Assembly: GCF_040958095.1 (NCBI RefSeq)
Contig: NC_091195.1
Span: forward strand, 19,733,679-19,797,678
Direction: 5' to 3'
Length of the DNA stretch: 64,000 nucleotides
From: Procambarus clarkii
Lineage: Eukaryota; Arthropoda; Malacostraca; Decapoda; Cambaridae
A model generated the notes under the pieces. That model searched no databases. It worked only from the letters and a program-made list of their open reading frames with translations, and was not told the DNA's origin. Positions 42,624-52,649 of the stretch are shown piece after piece; positions within the stretch are counted from its first letter, which is position 1; each line of letters opens with the position of its first letter. A program made the position numbers and the translations under genes.

Positions 42624-45061
42624 ACAATCAATCAACAAGAAACATGAATATGAAAAGAAAGTTAGGATTGGCCTAGTTTCAAGGGATGTAGCTAAAAGGT
42701 ACTCATCAATGCTTACCAGTATCATAAGAAAGGCAAAACTTGCATATTATGTGAATAGATTCAATGAAGCAAAAGGCAACATGAAAAACACTTGGAAAAC
42801 TATCTCTAGTATCCTAGGAACTAAGCAACACTCACATAACCAAATAAAACTCTACAAGGATGGGGATATACCGTCAACTGATTTAGAAATGGCAAATGAA
42901 TTTAATAGTTTCTTTTCATCGGTTGGTGCTAATCTTGCCAGTAAAATCCCACAGACTCAGACACATATTAACACATATCTCTCAGGCAGCTATCCAAACT
43001 CTCTTCTCCTTTCACCAATCAGCCCGGCAGATGTTGTGTCCATCATACACTCTCTAAAAACCAAGGCAGGGAACACCAGTGAAATTCCGTCCATTGTGTA
43101 CAAGAGAGCCTCCCATGCCCTTGCCCCACCCATAGCACTACTGTTCAACAAATCTATAGAGTGTCACACCTTCCCTGATATCCTCAAAAAAGCAAGAGTA
43201 ACGCCAGTCCATAAAGGAGGCAATCCGGCGGACATAAACAATTATAGACCAATATCAAATCTACCCATTCTATCAAAAATATTTGAAAAAATTATTTACA
43301 AACAGCTCTATTCCTACCTCGTAAAATTCGACATACTCAGCCCCTGCCAGTTTGGCTTCCGGTCCCAAAAGAGCACCAACGATGCAATCATTAGTCTCCT
43401 TGACGTTATCTACTCAGCCCTTGACAAAAATGAGTTTCCGATTGGACTCTTCATTGACCTAAGAAAAGCCTTTGATACTGTTAATCACAACTACCTCTTA
43501 CTTAAACTCCAGCATTATGGAATCCGAGGCCTTGCCCTTGACTACATCCGATCCTATCTTAGTGACAGACACCAATATGTAACCATCAATGATACAACTT
43601 CGTCCACTCTACCAATTACCGTTGGAGTGCCACAGGGCAGCATCTTAGGACCTCTTCTATTTCTTATATATATAAACGATCTGCCTAATGTCTCTAATAT
43701 TCTCAAACCTATACTGTTTGCTGACGATACTACTCTTATCTATTCAAACCTCAACCCACATACACTAAATAATGTTGTGAATAATGAATTAAAAAAAGTC
43801 CACTTATGGATGTCAACGAACAAACTAACATTAAACATCGAAAAGACTTACTACATCTTATTTGGAAGCAAATCATCAAATGCAATTCAGCTACAGATAG
43901 ACAACATTAACATCAGTAATAAAGATGATGGCAAGTTTCTTGGCCTATTCCTAGACAAGAGACTCAACTTCAGCACCCACATTCAACACATAACTAAGAA
44001 AGTCTCTAAGACAGTTGGTATACTCTCCAAAATCAGATATTATGTTCCTAACTCTGCTCTCCTCTCACTATATTATGCACTAATTTACCCCTATCTTAAT
44101 TATGGTATCTGTGCATGGGGGTCTACCACTGCAAACCACCTTAAGCCCATCATCACACAGCAAAAATCTGCTATCAGAATGATAACTAACTCAGCTTTCA
44201 GACAACACTCAGCTCCCTTGTTTAAATCCCTAAACTTGCTAAATATTAACTCCCTCCACACATTCTCTTGTGTCAACTACATTTACAAAACCCTGTTCTT
44301 AAATGCAAACCATGCTCTGAAACTCTCCCTGGACAGATGTAATAGGACCCATTATCACCACACCAGAAATAAATATCTCTTTGATATCCCCAGGGTCAAA
44401 CTTAATCTGTGTAAACACTCTATGCAAATTAAGGGACCTAGTTTATGGAACTCACTCCCTAGTGAATTGAAAAACTGTAAAACTTTTGCCTTATTTAAAA
44501 GCAAAGCCAAAAAGTACCTAACTTCATCTTCTTAGTTTCCTACACTGAGCTTTAAATTTGCTCTGTGCCTAGTGTTACCCAATCTCCTAATTTTTATGTT
44601 ATTTCAAACAACCTTATCATTGTGTTCATTGCTGTCTTCTTTTATGTGCTAGCCATATGCTGTATTGTGACTACCAATTTTTGTCAACTACCATTCAAGC
44701 TGTCATTGCAACCAATCTTATATTGTTTCTGCTGTATTATACCTACCAATTTTTTTGTCAACTACCATTCAAGCTGTCATTGCAATCAATCTTAGCTACC
44801 TATGTGCTTTAATATACTGTACCTACAATTTTCTCTCATCTTTTTTTCATTTCATGTAATCTGTTATCATTTTTTGTCTATAATTTTGCAAGTATTTACC
44901 TCCTTAAAATTTTCTTAGATTAAGGACCTGCCCGAAACGCTGCGCGTGCTAGTGGCTTTACAAGACTGTAATTACCATATTTGTATCCTCACATTCCTTA
45001 TGTACATTCTTGTATATGCATAAATAAAATAAAATAAAATAAAATAAATAAATAAATAAAA
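42624..45061 (+). mobile_element. LINE family 1 insertion, 5'-truncated, near intact
   Basis: Flanked by taaga at 42619-42623 and 45062-45066. Units 1, 3 and 4 have the uninterrupted 'gacgttaagagttacagac'. The 3' UTR has 'ggacctgcccgaaacgctgc', 'gcgtgctagtggctttacaa', 'cattcttgtatatgcataaa' and a (AAAAT)n/(AAAT)n tail. It starts in the linker before the RT, so it lacks the endonuclease. Confidence 0.9.
42625..44535 (+). CDS. Reverse transcriptase ORF2 of LINE family 1 (partial, uninterrupted)
   Basis: The frame is open from the 5' truncation point to TAG at 44533. The first ATG is at 42709 (608 codons). Residues counted from that ATG: NNYRPIS at 177-183, GFRSQKST at 216-223, FIDLRKAFDT at 248-257 with the first catalytic Asp, GVPQGSILGP at 306-315, FADD at 337-340 with the catalytic Asp pair. 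The C-terminus has LSKIRYYVPNSALLSLYYAL and HHTRNKYLFDIPRVKLNLC. No RNase H follows. This fits CR1/Jockey-group ORF2. It would copy LINE RNA at a nicked target in the nucleus if complete. Loss of the endonuclease end should make this copy immobile on its own. The absence of stops in over 1.9 kb indicates a young insertion. Confidence 0.9.
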   Translation, partial: QSINKKHEYEKKVRIGLVSRDVAKRYSSMLTSIIRKAKLAYYVNRFNEAKGNMKNTWKTISSILGTKQHSHNQIKLYKDGDIPSTDLEMANEFNSFFSSVGANLASKIPQTQTHINTYLSGSYPNSLLLSPISPADVVSIIHSLKTKAGNTSEIPSIVYKRASHALAPPIALLFNKSIECHTFPDILKKARVTPVHKGGNPADINNYRPISNLPILSKIFEKIIYKQLYSYLVKFDILSPCQFGFRSQKSTNDAIISLLDVIYSALDKNEFPIGLFIDLRKAFDTVNHNYLLLKLQHYGIRGLALDYIRSYLSDRHQYVTINDTTSSTLPITVGVPQGSILGPLLFLIYINDLPNVSNILKPILFADDTTLIYSNLNPHTLNNVVNNELKKVHLWMSTNKLTLNIEKTYYILFGSKSSNAIQLQIDNINISNKDDGKFLGLFLDKRLNFSTHIQHITKKVSKTVGILSKIRYYVPNSALLSLYYALIYPYLNYGICAWGSTTANHLKPIITQQKSAIRMITNSAFRQHSAPLFKSLNLLNINSLHTFSCVNYIYKTLFLNANHALKLSLDRCNRTHYHHTRNKYLFDIPRVKLNLCKHSMQIKGPSLWNSLPSELKNCKTFALFKSKAKKYLTSSS

Positions 45062-45780
45062 TAAGAGTTACAGACGGAATAACTGGAGCTGGTGGGAGAT
45101 GAAAGGTAGCAGAAGGTGTGTTGACAGGGGCCAAGTGGGAAGTATCGGAAGTTGTAGTGTTTGACGTGAGATTGGAAGTGGAGGAGACGATGTTGGGAGA
45201 AGGTGAGAGTACATGGGACATTGGTGGGTCAGTTTGGGATAGTCCAGGGTCTGCAGTCTGGTCAGTGGTTCCGTTTTCTGTATCAGTCAGGATTGGGTTG
45301 GTTGGAGGTTCTGGGGGAACTATAGTATTTTCCTCAGCTGCAGTGGTAGTGTTTTGTGGAGTGAGGGCTGTAGGTGAGAATGGAACATAGCGCAAGGGCT
45401 GAGGAGGAGGGACAGAGACACTAGGAAGACTGTTGTGAGTGAGAAAAATAGGAAGATAGTCAGCAAAGTTACGACCATCATCCTTGGCCTTCAGGTAAGC
45501 AGCTTGTACACAGGAATCATTCAAATGAAAGGTTCTGAAGAGGAGAATAAGGTGGAGGTGGTGGGAGAGGGAAGAAAGTTGGAGAGGATTAGTTTGTTCT
45601 GCAGCAGTATGGTGGTGATGTTGCTGGTGAGGGGAAGCATTAGGGACACTGGCATAGGACATGGAGTTGGCTAATGCTGTTTGGTGATGGGATGGGTTTT
45701 GGGAGGTTGAGGAAGACTGAGGGTGTGCATGAGGGCGAGGTTGGTTAGAACGAAGATTTTTCAGAGTTAGTTTTCTTAGC
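45062..45780 (-). pseudogene. LINE N ORF1, N-terminal part (unit 2)
   Basis: From 45662 encodes the same start, MSYASVPNASPHQQHHHHTA, through APVIPSVTL, then runs into the LINE 1 tail. Has one more Pro than unit 1 (SVPPPQPLRY). Confidence 0.75.
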
Positions 45781-45784
45781 TGGC

Positions 45785-45818
45785 AACATTTATCAACTGC
45801 TGAATGAGTTGATAAATG
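45785..45818. repeat. Perfect 13-bp hairpin (unit 2)
   Basis: Identical to 38183-38216. Confidence 0.9.
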
Positions 45819-45821
45819 TCG

Positions 45822-46012
45822 AATTCCCGATCCCGCCCAGGATGAGACCCCACAACAAGCTGACTAATTCATGGGTACCTAATTACTGCCAGATGAACAG
45901 AGTAATTAGGTGAAAGACAATGTGCCCAGCCATTTCAGTCCCACCCGGGATTCGAACCCCGAAATCTCCATTGTGCATCGAAAACGACCCCGACTGTACT
46001 ACCAGGGCCTTG
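45822..46012 (-). mobile_element. Type 3 SINE (unit 2)
   Basis: Counterpart of 38220-38410 with scattered substitutions. Confidence 0.8.
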
Positions 46013-46031
46013 GATAGTGGCAGAGGTGATT

Positions 46032-46172
46032 ACAAATATTACTCCCTCGTCTCATCACAATCGACTTGATAATGGTCCAAGACGGACCGAAACGTCGTCG
46101 TCTTTTCATCTTCTAGTGTGTGGTTGGTCAATATTCTTCAGCCCCGTTATTGTGAATCATCGTCGGCATGTG
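46032..46172 (+). mobile_element. 110-140-bp dispersed element (unit 2)
   Basis: Counterpart of 38432-38567; flanks 'gtgattaca' and 'gtgattaaa'. Confidence 0.8.
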
Positions 46173-46261
46173 ATTAAACAGGTTAAGATATATGTCTTAA
46201 GTACTAATATTGGGGAAGTGGGTAGTACAAGATGCAGTGTGAGTTTGTAGCACACTGTGTC

Positions 46262-46486
46262 AAAGGTTATCTTGAGATGATTTCGGGGCTCAGTGACCTC
46301 GCGGCCCGGTCCTCGACCAGGCCTCCTTTTTATTACACATCTCCAGGAAGCAGTCCGTAGCAGCTATTTAACTTCCTGGAAACTATTTACTGCTAAGTAA
46401 ACAGGGGCATCAGGGTGAAAGAAACTCTGCTCATTTGTGCTAGGGAGCCAACCCGGAACCTCACCTGTCAGGCCCACTTACTCTAG
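46262..46486 (-). mobile_element. Type 1 SINE with deleted head (unit 2)
   Basis: Counterpart of 38668-38900 with the same head deletion. Confidence 0.8.
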
Positions 46487-46544
46487 GTATATTTTAAAGT
46501 ATACCTTAAAGGTATACCTTACCTTAAGGTATACCTTAAGGCTC

Positions 46545-46745
46545 CGTGGTAAAACACTCGCCCAGCGTTTCGCAAGCGCTTTGGCCTGGGTTCGTATCCA
46601 GGTTGGGGAGAATTGACGGATTGTTAAACGAATTGACGGGTAATATTCCAGGAATAATTAGGATTAAGGATCTGCCCGAAACGCTATGCGTGCTGGTGGC
46701 TCTACAAGAATGTAAGAACTTTTGTACATATAAATAAATAAAAAA
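46545..46745 (+). mobile_element. Type 2 SINE (unit 2)
   Basis: Counterpart of 38972-39190. Its 5' end is joined directly to the AAGGTATACCTT cluster, so the 'actatgaattcaaatt' stretch between them in units 1 and 4 is missing. Confidence 0.8.
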
Positions 46746-46764
46746 TATATATGTGTGTAAAATA

Positions 46765-47032
46765 TTTTTCCTGAGCTTCTCCGTCAACATTTTCCACCAC
46801 ACGGGGTTGAACACTTCCATCATTAGTGGATAGTTTATTGGCCTGAGACTCTTCCATCCATGATACGCCATCCTCTTCCTTACTTTCTTCCCCCTCCATA
46901 GTATTCCCCACTACACACCCCTCTACACTCACCAGTACATTCCCCACTACACTCCCCACTACACTCCATATGTTTGCCATAGCTAATTTTTCAGGAGCTT
47001 TAATCCTCTTGTCCAACTTTTTCAGTAATTCC
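46765..47032 (-). pseudogene. Family U ORF interrupted by LINE 2 (unit 2)
   Basis: KLAMANIWSVVGSVVGNVLV and SVEGCVVGNTMEGEESKEED in one frame, NYPLMMEVFNPVWWKML in another. The N-terminal codons lie beyond the LINE 2 insertion at 48347-48420. Confidence 0.5.
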
Positions 47033-48346
47033 CCAGGGCATTAAGTGTTCATTCAGTGTTCATTCATTCACATTCAGTGTTCCCCAGGGCAGCATACTTG
47101 GCCCTCTCCTCTTTCTCATCTACATTAATGACCTTCCAAATGCCTCCCAACACCTCAAACCAATCCTATTTGCTGACGACACAACCTTCATTTACTCCAG
47201 TCCTGATCCCCTTGCTCTAAATGCCACAGTAAATACTGAGCTAAATAAAGTCCATCTGTGGCTAACTGCCAACAAACTCACCCTTAACATTGACAAAACT
47301 TTCTATATTCTGTTTGGCAATAAATCCTCTAATCGAATAAATCTCAAAATAAACAATACCCAAATTTGTAACAAATTAGATGGCAAATTCCTTGGCATTC
47401 TCATTGACCACAAGCTGAATTTCCAGGGACACATTCTAAACATATCAAAAAAAGTTTCAAAAACTGTGGGCATTCTTTCTAAGATCAGATATTATGTACC
47501 ACGCCCTGCCCTGGTCACTCTCTATTACTCCCTTATCTATCCATATCTCAACTATGGTATTTGTGCTTGGGGCTCTACTACCCAAAATCACTTACGTCCT
47601 CTAATTACTCAACACAAAGCTGTTATTAGGACAATATCCAATTCTGGCCCCAGACATCACTCGGTACCCCTACTCAAATCCCTGAATATGTTAGACATTA
47701 AGTCACTGCACATTCTCTCATGTGTATTATACATATATAAAACGCTAAACTGTAATGCCAATCCTGATCTCAAAAGCTTCATAGAAGGTTGTAACAGAAC
47801 CCATGAGCACCACACCAGAAATAAATACAGTTTTGATATTCCTAGAGTACGACTTAATCAAACCAGAAATGCTCTACAAATCAAGGGGCCCAGAATGTGG
47901 AATGACCTTCCCAACCATGTTAAAGACAGTACCTCTCTCAACCAGTTTAAGTTAAAAACGAAGCTATACCTAATAAATTCCCTGTAACTTACCTTACCTC
48001 TCTATTGTCAACCCATGTATGTTTTTTGTTTTTTTTTTGTTTTTCAAATCAACGCTGTTTTAATGTAATTTTCTGTAATAATTTGTAATTGTATTTGTGC
48101 TGTTTTGTCAACAATGTTCCCCCCTCTTTTACCTCTATTTTTATTTGTACTCAACGCATTTTTTTCTTTTTACCCATTAGTTTTAAGCTTTAGTCAGTAG
48201 TGTTTTTTCCTGCCCGAAACGCTTTGCGTAATAGTGGCTTTAGGCATTGTATGTACTAGCTCTATCTATAAAGCCAACAAACTTTGTAAAATCTCTTTAT
48301 GTATGTACCTTTGCCTAAATAAAAATTATTATTATTATTATTATTA
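47033..48346 (+). mobile_element. LINE family 2 insertion, 5'-truncated (unit 2)
   Basis: Target-site duplication taattcc at 47026-47032 and 48347-48353; units 1 and 4 have the empty site. About 50 bp of filler ('gttcattcagtgttcattca') precede the LINE, with 'ccccagggca' at both ends of the filler. The ORF2 part (about 47081-47987) begins PQGSILGPLLFLIYINDLPN and includes FADDTTFIY, LSKIRYYVPRPALVTLYYSL and the end YLINSL, all open. The 3' UTR has 'tgcccgaaacgctttgcgta' and 'actagctctatctataaagc' with an (ATT)n tail. Confidence 0.9.
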
Positions 48347-48475
48347 TAATTCCAAGATCTGTGTACCGACCGCAGAATCAATAGCTTTGCAGGAATGTAA
48401 AAAACATAAATATTATGTATTCTCAGAACTCAACGTACCTTCTTGTAAACAAATAAATACAAAATTAAGTTTTAG

Positions 48476-49064
48476 TTTAGTTTAGTTCATTTATTATGCA
48501 CCACCTACCCATCTTGTGGGCGGTAGTGGAAAGGGTTACAGAGGCACATAATGGGCTCAGGGACTGAACCCCACAATTCATTTAGCTAAGCAAGTTACAA
48601 TCTTGATGAGCTAGTTACAAAATTCAGTATAAGTCGTCATATTATCAATGCGTTCGAGATCAACCACAAGTACAGTTTCTATATTAAGCAACTGACATGT
48701 GGAGAGCTAGTGTTACAATTGATATGTTTGTCCTGCACACCGCCCCCCATCCAGTGGGCACCGGTGGATAGGTTACAATCACTTAGTTACTACCTACAGT
48801 TAGCAAACTGGGGATATTTGGCTAAAATTTCTTGTAGCAGATCATTTTGAATGAAATATTTACACATCGTTGGAACATTGGTTATAGAATTGTCTCTAAA
48901 TTCCCATATCTTTTCGCACTCCATCACATAGGGACGGAGGGTGTGCGAATAATTTTGTTGACACAGTTTACATTTGGTCAAGTCTACATCAGCAGATAAT
49001 GAGAATTCCCAGAGATACTTGTAACCGAGTCTAAGCCGAGCAGTAGTAACATCTAGAAGTAAAT
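48476..49064 (-). pseudogene. LINE family R C-terminus (unit 2)
   Basis: 48981-48790 encodes the same 63 residues as unit 1 with QEILAKY for PEILAKY. Confidence 0.8.
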
Positions 49065-49974
49065 AAATTTATTTTTTACCTTTTTAATTTAAAGAAAACG
49101 ATGTTATTATTCATTTTCTTTAAAGAGTAGGGAGGAGAGACCATTTCATAATTTTACATATATTATAATACATTTTAAATTTAATCTAAAAAATTTACAT
49201 GGAATATGGGGAAAATTCTGGTAACGTATAAGTATGAGTCTGAAATAAGACGTAAACTGTGTGATAAATTATATTTTTATATTATTAACAGACTTAGGTA
49301 TACACAGCAATGTGTTGCTACCCTATTCTATATGATAGATTACACAGTGTAGATAAAAACAACACCCTTTAAGTTCATCTAATATTCCCATCTCACAGGA
49401 TAGTTAGTCATACATGGAATCAGGGAAGAAAATACCAGCATCAATACAATGATAATCAACATTTAACTAAAAATTAGGTGAGAACGTATAATGTAAGGCT
49501 GATGTATTAGCCCCCACTAGCAAAATCTGGGTACAGCACATGAATATCTTCAAATATTCCTGAGTGTATGAAGTAATTACAGAGCTCAAAGGTACTCATG
49601 CCATTTGATATGCTTATAATGACGGAAATTTCCAAAGAGACATATGGACAGTCCAAAAATTGAGTGGAAGCAAGGCACTCATAAAATATGTAAACTGGTA
49701 TAAAAATGTTGTATATATTTAATTTCATATTAGAACAATTGTTAATGTTATAAAGAATACAGAAAAACATTAAAATAAGAAATTTTATTAAATAATTTAT
49801 AGGTTTTTGCATACTATTTTTCAACATTAAAAAAAAGTAAAAACTTTTTTAATTAAATACTTGCTGAAATTTTTCTCAACGTTGAAATGGTAAATCAAAA
49901 ATCAATATATTTTTGAAGTAGTAAAATTACTACTAATATTGTCTGTAAATTAAATTTATTTGATATGTAGAGTA
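49065..49974. repeat. Parent-repeat segment with LINE S 3' end (unit 2)
   Basis: Counterpart of 40196-41161 without the 60-bp insertion. The LINE S C-terminus (MSTFELCNYFIHSGIFEDIH, VLYPDFASG) is on the minus strand near 49600-49505. Confidence 0.65.
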
Positions 49975-50587
49975 CAGCAGTCTATATAGACGTGGAGCAT
50001 GCCATGTAGACCTAGAGCATGCCATGTAGACCTAGAGCATGCCATGTAGACGTGGAGCATGCCATGTGGACGTGGAGCATGCCATGTTGACGTGGAGCAT
50101 GCCATGCAGACGTGGAGCATGCCATGTAGACGTGGAGCATGCCATGTAGACGTGGAGTATGCCATGTAGACGTGGAGCATGCCATGTAGACGTGGAGCAT
50201 GCCATGTAGACGTGGAGCATGCCAAGTAGAAGTGGAGCATGCCATGTAGACGTGCAGCATGCCATGTAGACGTGGAGCATGCCATGTCGACGTGGAGCAT
50301 GTCATGTAGACGTGGAGCATGCCATGTAGACGTGGAGCATGTCATGTAGACGTGGAGCATGCCATGCAGACGTGGAGCATGCCATGTAGACGTGGAGCAT
50401 GCCATGTAGACGTGGAGCATGCCATGTAGACGTGGAGCATGACATGTAGACGTGGAGCATGCCATGTAGACATGGAGCATGCCATGTAGACGTGGAGCAT
50501 GCCATGTAGACGTGGAGCATGCCATGTAGACGTGGAGCATGCCATGTAGACGTGGAGCATGCCATGTAGACGTGGAGCATGCCATGT
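49975..50587. repeat. Minisatellite M20, array B unit 2 (about 30 copies)
   Basis: Two 'gtagacctag' units near the left edge, then mostly canonical monomers with singletons such as 'gccaagtagaagtg' and 'gttgacg'. Confidence 0.97.
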
Positions 50588-51482
50588 GGAATCGAGAATG
50601 ATAACAAACTAGGAAGCGTTTGGTGCGAATGGAAGGGCTGAAAGTGTAGTGTGGTTTGTGTGTTGTTTAAGGAATGGAGATGTTTGCTGCATGGATGATT
50701 TTGTCTTGTATGTTGTGTGCTCGTGCGTCACTGTCAATGTGATGTTTGTCATTGTATTCATAAGGTCAGTGTTATTTATAAGTTTCTTGAACATGTCCCA
50801 ATTTGCACTATGGTATGAGAATTGAGAAGTGCTAGGGATGAGAATAGGATTGAAAGAGACTGTGAGAATTAAGTGGATATGATCAGAGCCCGTAATGGGT
50901 CCTGATGAAATGTAGTGTTGTAGGTTGTTGCCATGTCTGTTGGTGATTATGAGATCAGGTCTGCCAGAACCTGTATGAATGAAGCAAGTTGGGAAGTCCG
51001 GGCCAAGGAAGAATAGATGTTTTTGGATGTATATTTAGTGAAGCTATTGACCATGCATCATTTGTGGTATTGTGGTGGAATGTAGGGTGTTGTGCATTGA
51101 GGTCTGCAAGCAAGAAAACAGGCAAGAGAGTGTGGTGATGTCTTGCATGGGGATGCCAGTGTTAGGACGTTTGTAGGTCGTGCAGATGATGAGAGGACCC
51201 ATTTGTGTGTGGACTTTTATGGTTAGAAAGTGTTTGTGAAGACAATGAGTGTGTAAAAGTTCGTGTTTATATGAAGAACACATGAGTATTGCAACTCCTT
51301 CATGTGCTTTATCAGGTGACTATTAAGAGGAGTAACCATAATGTTTGATTTTATGTGAGTTCGTAATGTATTCGCTATTATATATATAGCACATAATAGC
51401 ACATCAGGTCTCTGGACCTCAATAAAATCTGACATCATGTGTCTAATAGAGAAATATGCCCGCACATTGAATTGGATAATCT
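50588..51482 (-). pseudogene. LINE N ORF2 endonuclease (unit 3)
   Basis: Counterpart of 41513-42421. A 15-bp segment at about 51125 ('tgagtgcggtagaag') is missing. Confidence 0.75.
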
Positions 51483-52280
51483 TTATGAATTTTGAGATTT
51501 GGATGAGGTGCTGGTGGGATTTTGTACATGTACATGATGAACATGAGGATGACGTGATTCAATGACTTTGACAGTTACTGAGGAGGGTGCGTCTTGGAGG
51601 AGGGAGGGATGAGTAATGGGAGGTTTACAGCGGGAAGTGGGAGATAGACAACGAGTTATTAAACGAGCTCGGGTGACGTTAAGAGTTACAGACTGAATAA
51701 CTGGAGCTGGTGGGAGATGAAAGGTGGCAGAAGGTGTGTTGACAGGGGCCAAGTGGGAAGTACCGGAAGTTGTAGTGTTTGACATGAGATTGGAAGTGGA
51801 GGAGACGATGTTGGGAGAAGGTGAGAGTACATGGGACATTGGTGGGTCAGTTTGGGATAGTCCAGGGTCTGCAGTCTGGTCAGAGGTTCCGTTTTCTGTA
51901 TCAGTCAGGATTGGGTTGGTTGGATGTTCTGGGGGAACTATAGTATTTTCCTCAGCTGCAGTGGTAGTGTTTTGTGGAGTGAGGGCTGTAGGTGAGAATG
52001 GAACATAGCGCAAGGGCTGAGGAGGAAGGACAGAGACACTAGGAAGACTGTTATGAGTGAGAAAAATAGGAAGATAGTCAGCAAAGTTACGACCATCATC
52101 CTTGGCCTTCAGGTAAGCAGCTTGTACACAGGAATCATTCAAATGAAAGGTTCTGAAGAGGAGAATAAGGTGGAGGTGGTGGGAGAGGGAAGAAAGTTGG
52201 AGAGGATTAGTTTGTTGTGCAGCAGTGTGGTGGTGATGTTGCTGGTGAGGGGAAGCATTAGGGACACTGGCATAGGACAT
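51483..52280 (-). CDS. LINE N ORF1-like protein (265 aa, unit 3)
   Basis: Uninterrupted counterpart of 37265-38059, with SVLPPQPLRY, PPEHPTNPIL and SNLMSNTTTSGTS differences. Substitutions exist but the frame is intact. Confidence 0.55.
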   Translation of the reverse strand: MSYASVPNASPHQQHHHHTAAQQTNPLQLSSLSHHLHLILLFRTFHLNDSCVQAAYLKAKDDGRNFADYLPIFLTHNSLPSVSVLPPQPLRYVPFSPTALTPQNTTTAAEENTIVPPEHPTNPILTDTENGTSDQTADPGLSQTDPPMSHVLSPSPNIVSSTSNLMSNTTTSGTSHLAPVNTPSATFHLPPAPVIQSVTLNVTRARLITRCLSPTSRCKPPITHPSLLQDAPSSVTVKVIESRHPHVHHVHVQNPTSTSSKSQNS

Positions 52281-52403
52281 GGAGTTGGCTAATGCTGTTT
52301 GGTGATGGGATGGGTTTTGGGAGGTTGAGGAAGACTGAGGGTGTGCATGAGTGCGAGGTTGGTTAGAACGAAGATTTTTCAGAGTTAGTTTTCTTAGCTG
52401 GCA

Positions 52404-52437
52404 ACATTTATCAACTGCTGAATGAGTTGATAAATGT
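52404..52437. repeat. Perfect 13-bp hairpin (unit 3)
   Basis: Identical to 38183-38216. Confidence 0.9.
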
Positions 52438-52440
52438 CGA

Positions 52441-52629
52441 ATTCCTGATCCCGCCCAGGATGTGACCCCACAACAAGCTGACTAATTCATGGGTACCTAA
52501 TTACTGCCAGGTGAACAGAGGAATTAGGTGAAAGGCAATGTGCCCAGCCATTTCAGTCCCACCCGGGATTCGAACCCCGAATTCTTCATTGTGCATCGAA
52601 AACGAACCCGACTGTACTACCAAGGCCTT
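52441..52629 (-). mobile_element. Type 3 SINE (unit 3)
   Basis: Counterpart of 38220-38410. Confidence 0.8.
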
Positions 52630-52649
52630 GGATAGTGGCAGAGGTGATT

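Larger units (their letters stand above)
41513..50587. repeat. Array B, tandem unit 2 (about 9.1 kb)
   Basis: The core plus two LINE insertions, family 1 at 42624-45061 and family 2 at 47033-48346. It starts inside LINE N immediately after the M20 array, at 'gtggaatcgagaatgataac'. Confidence 0.85.
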
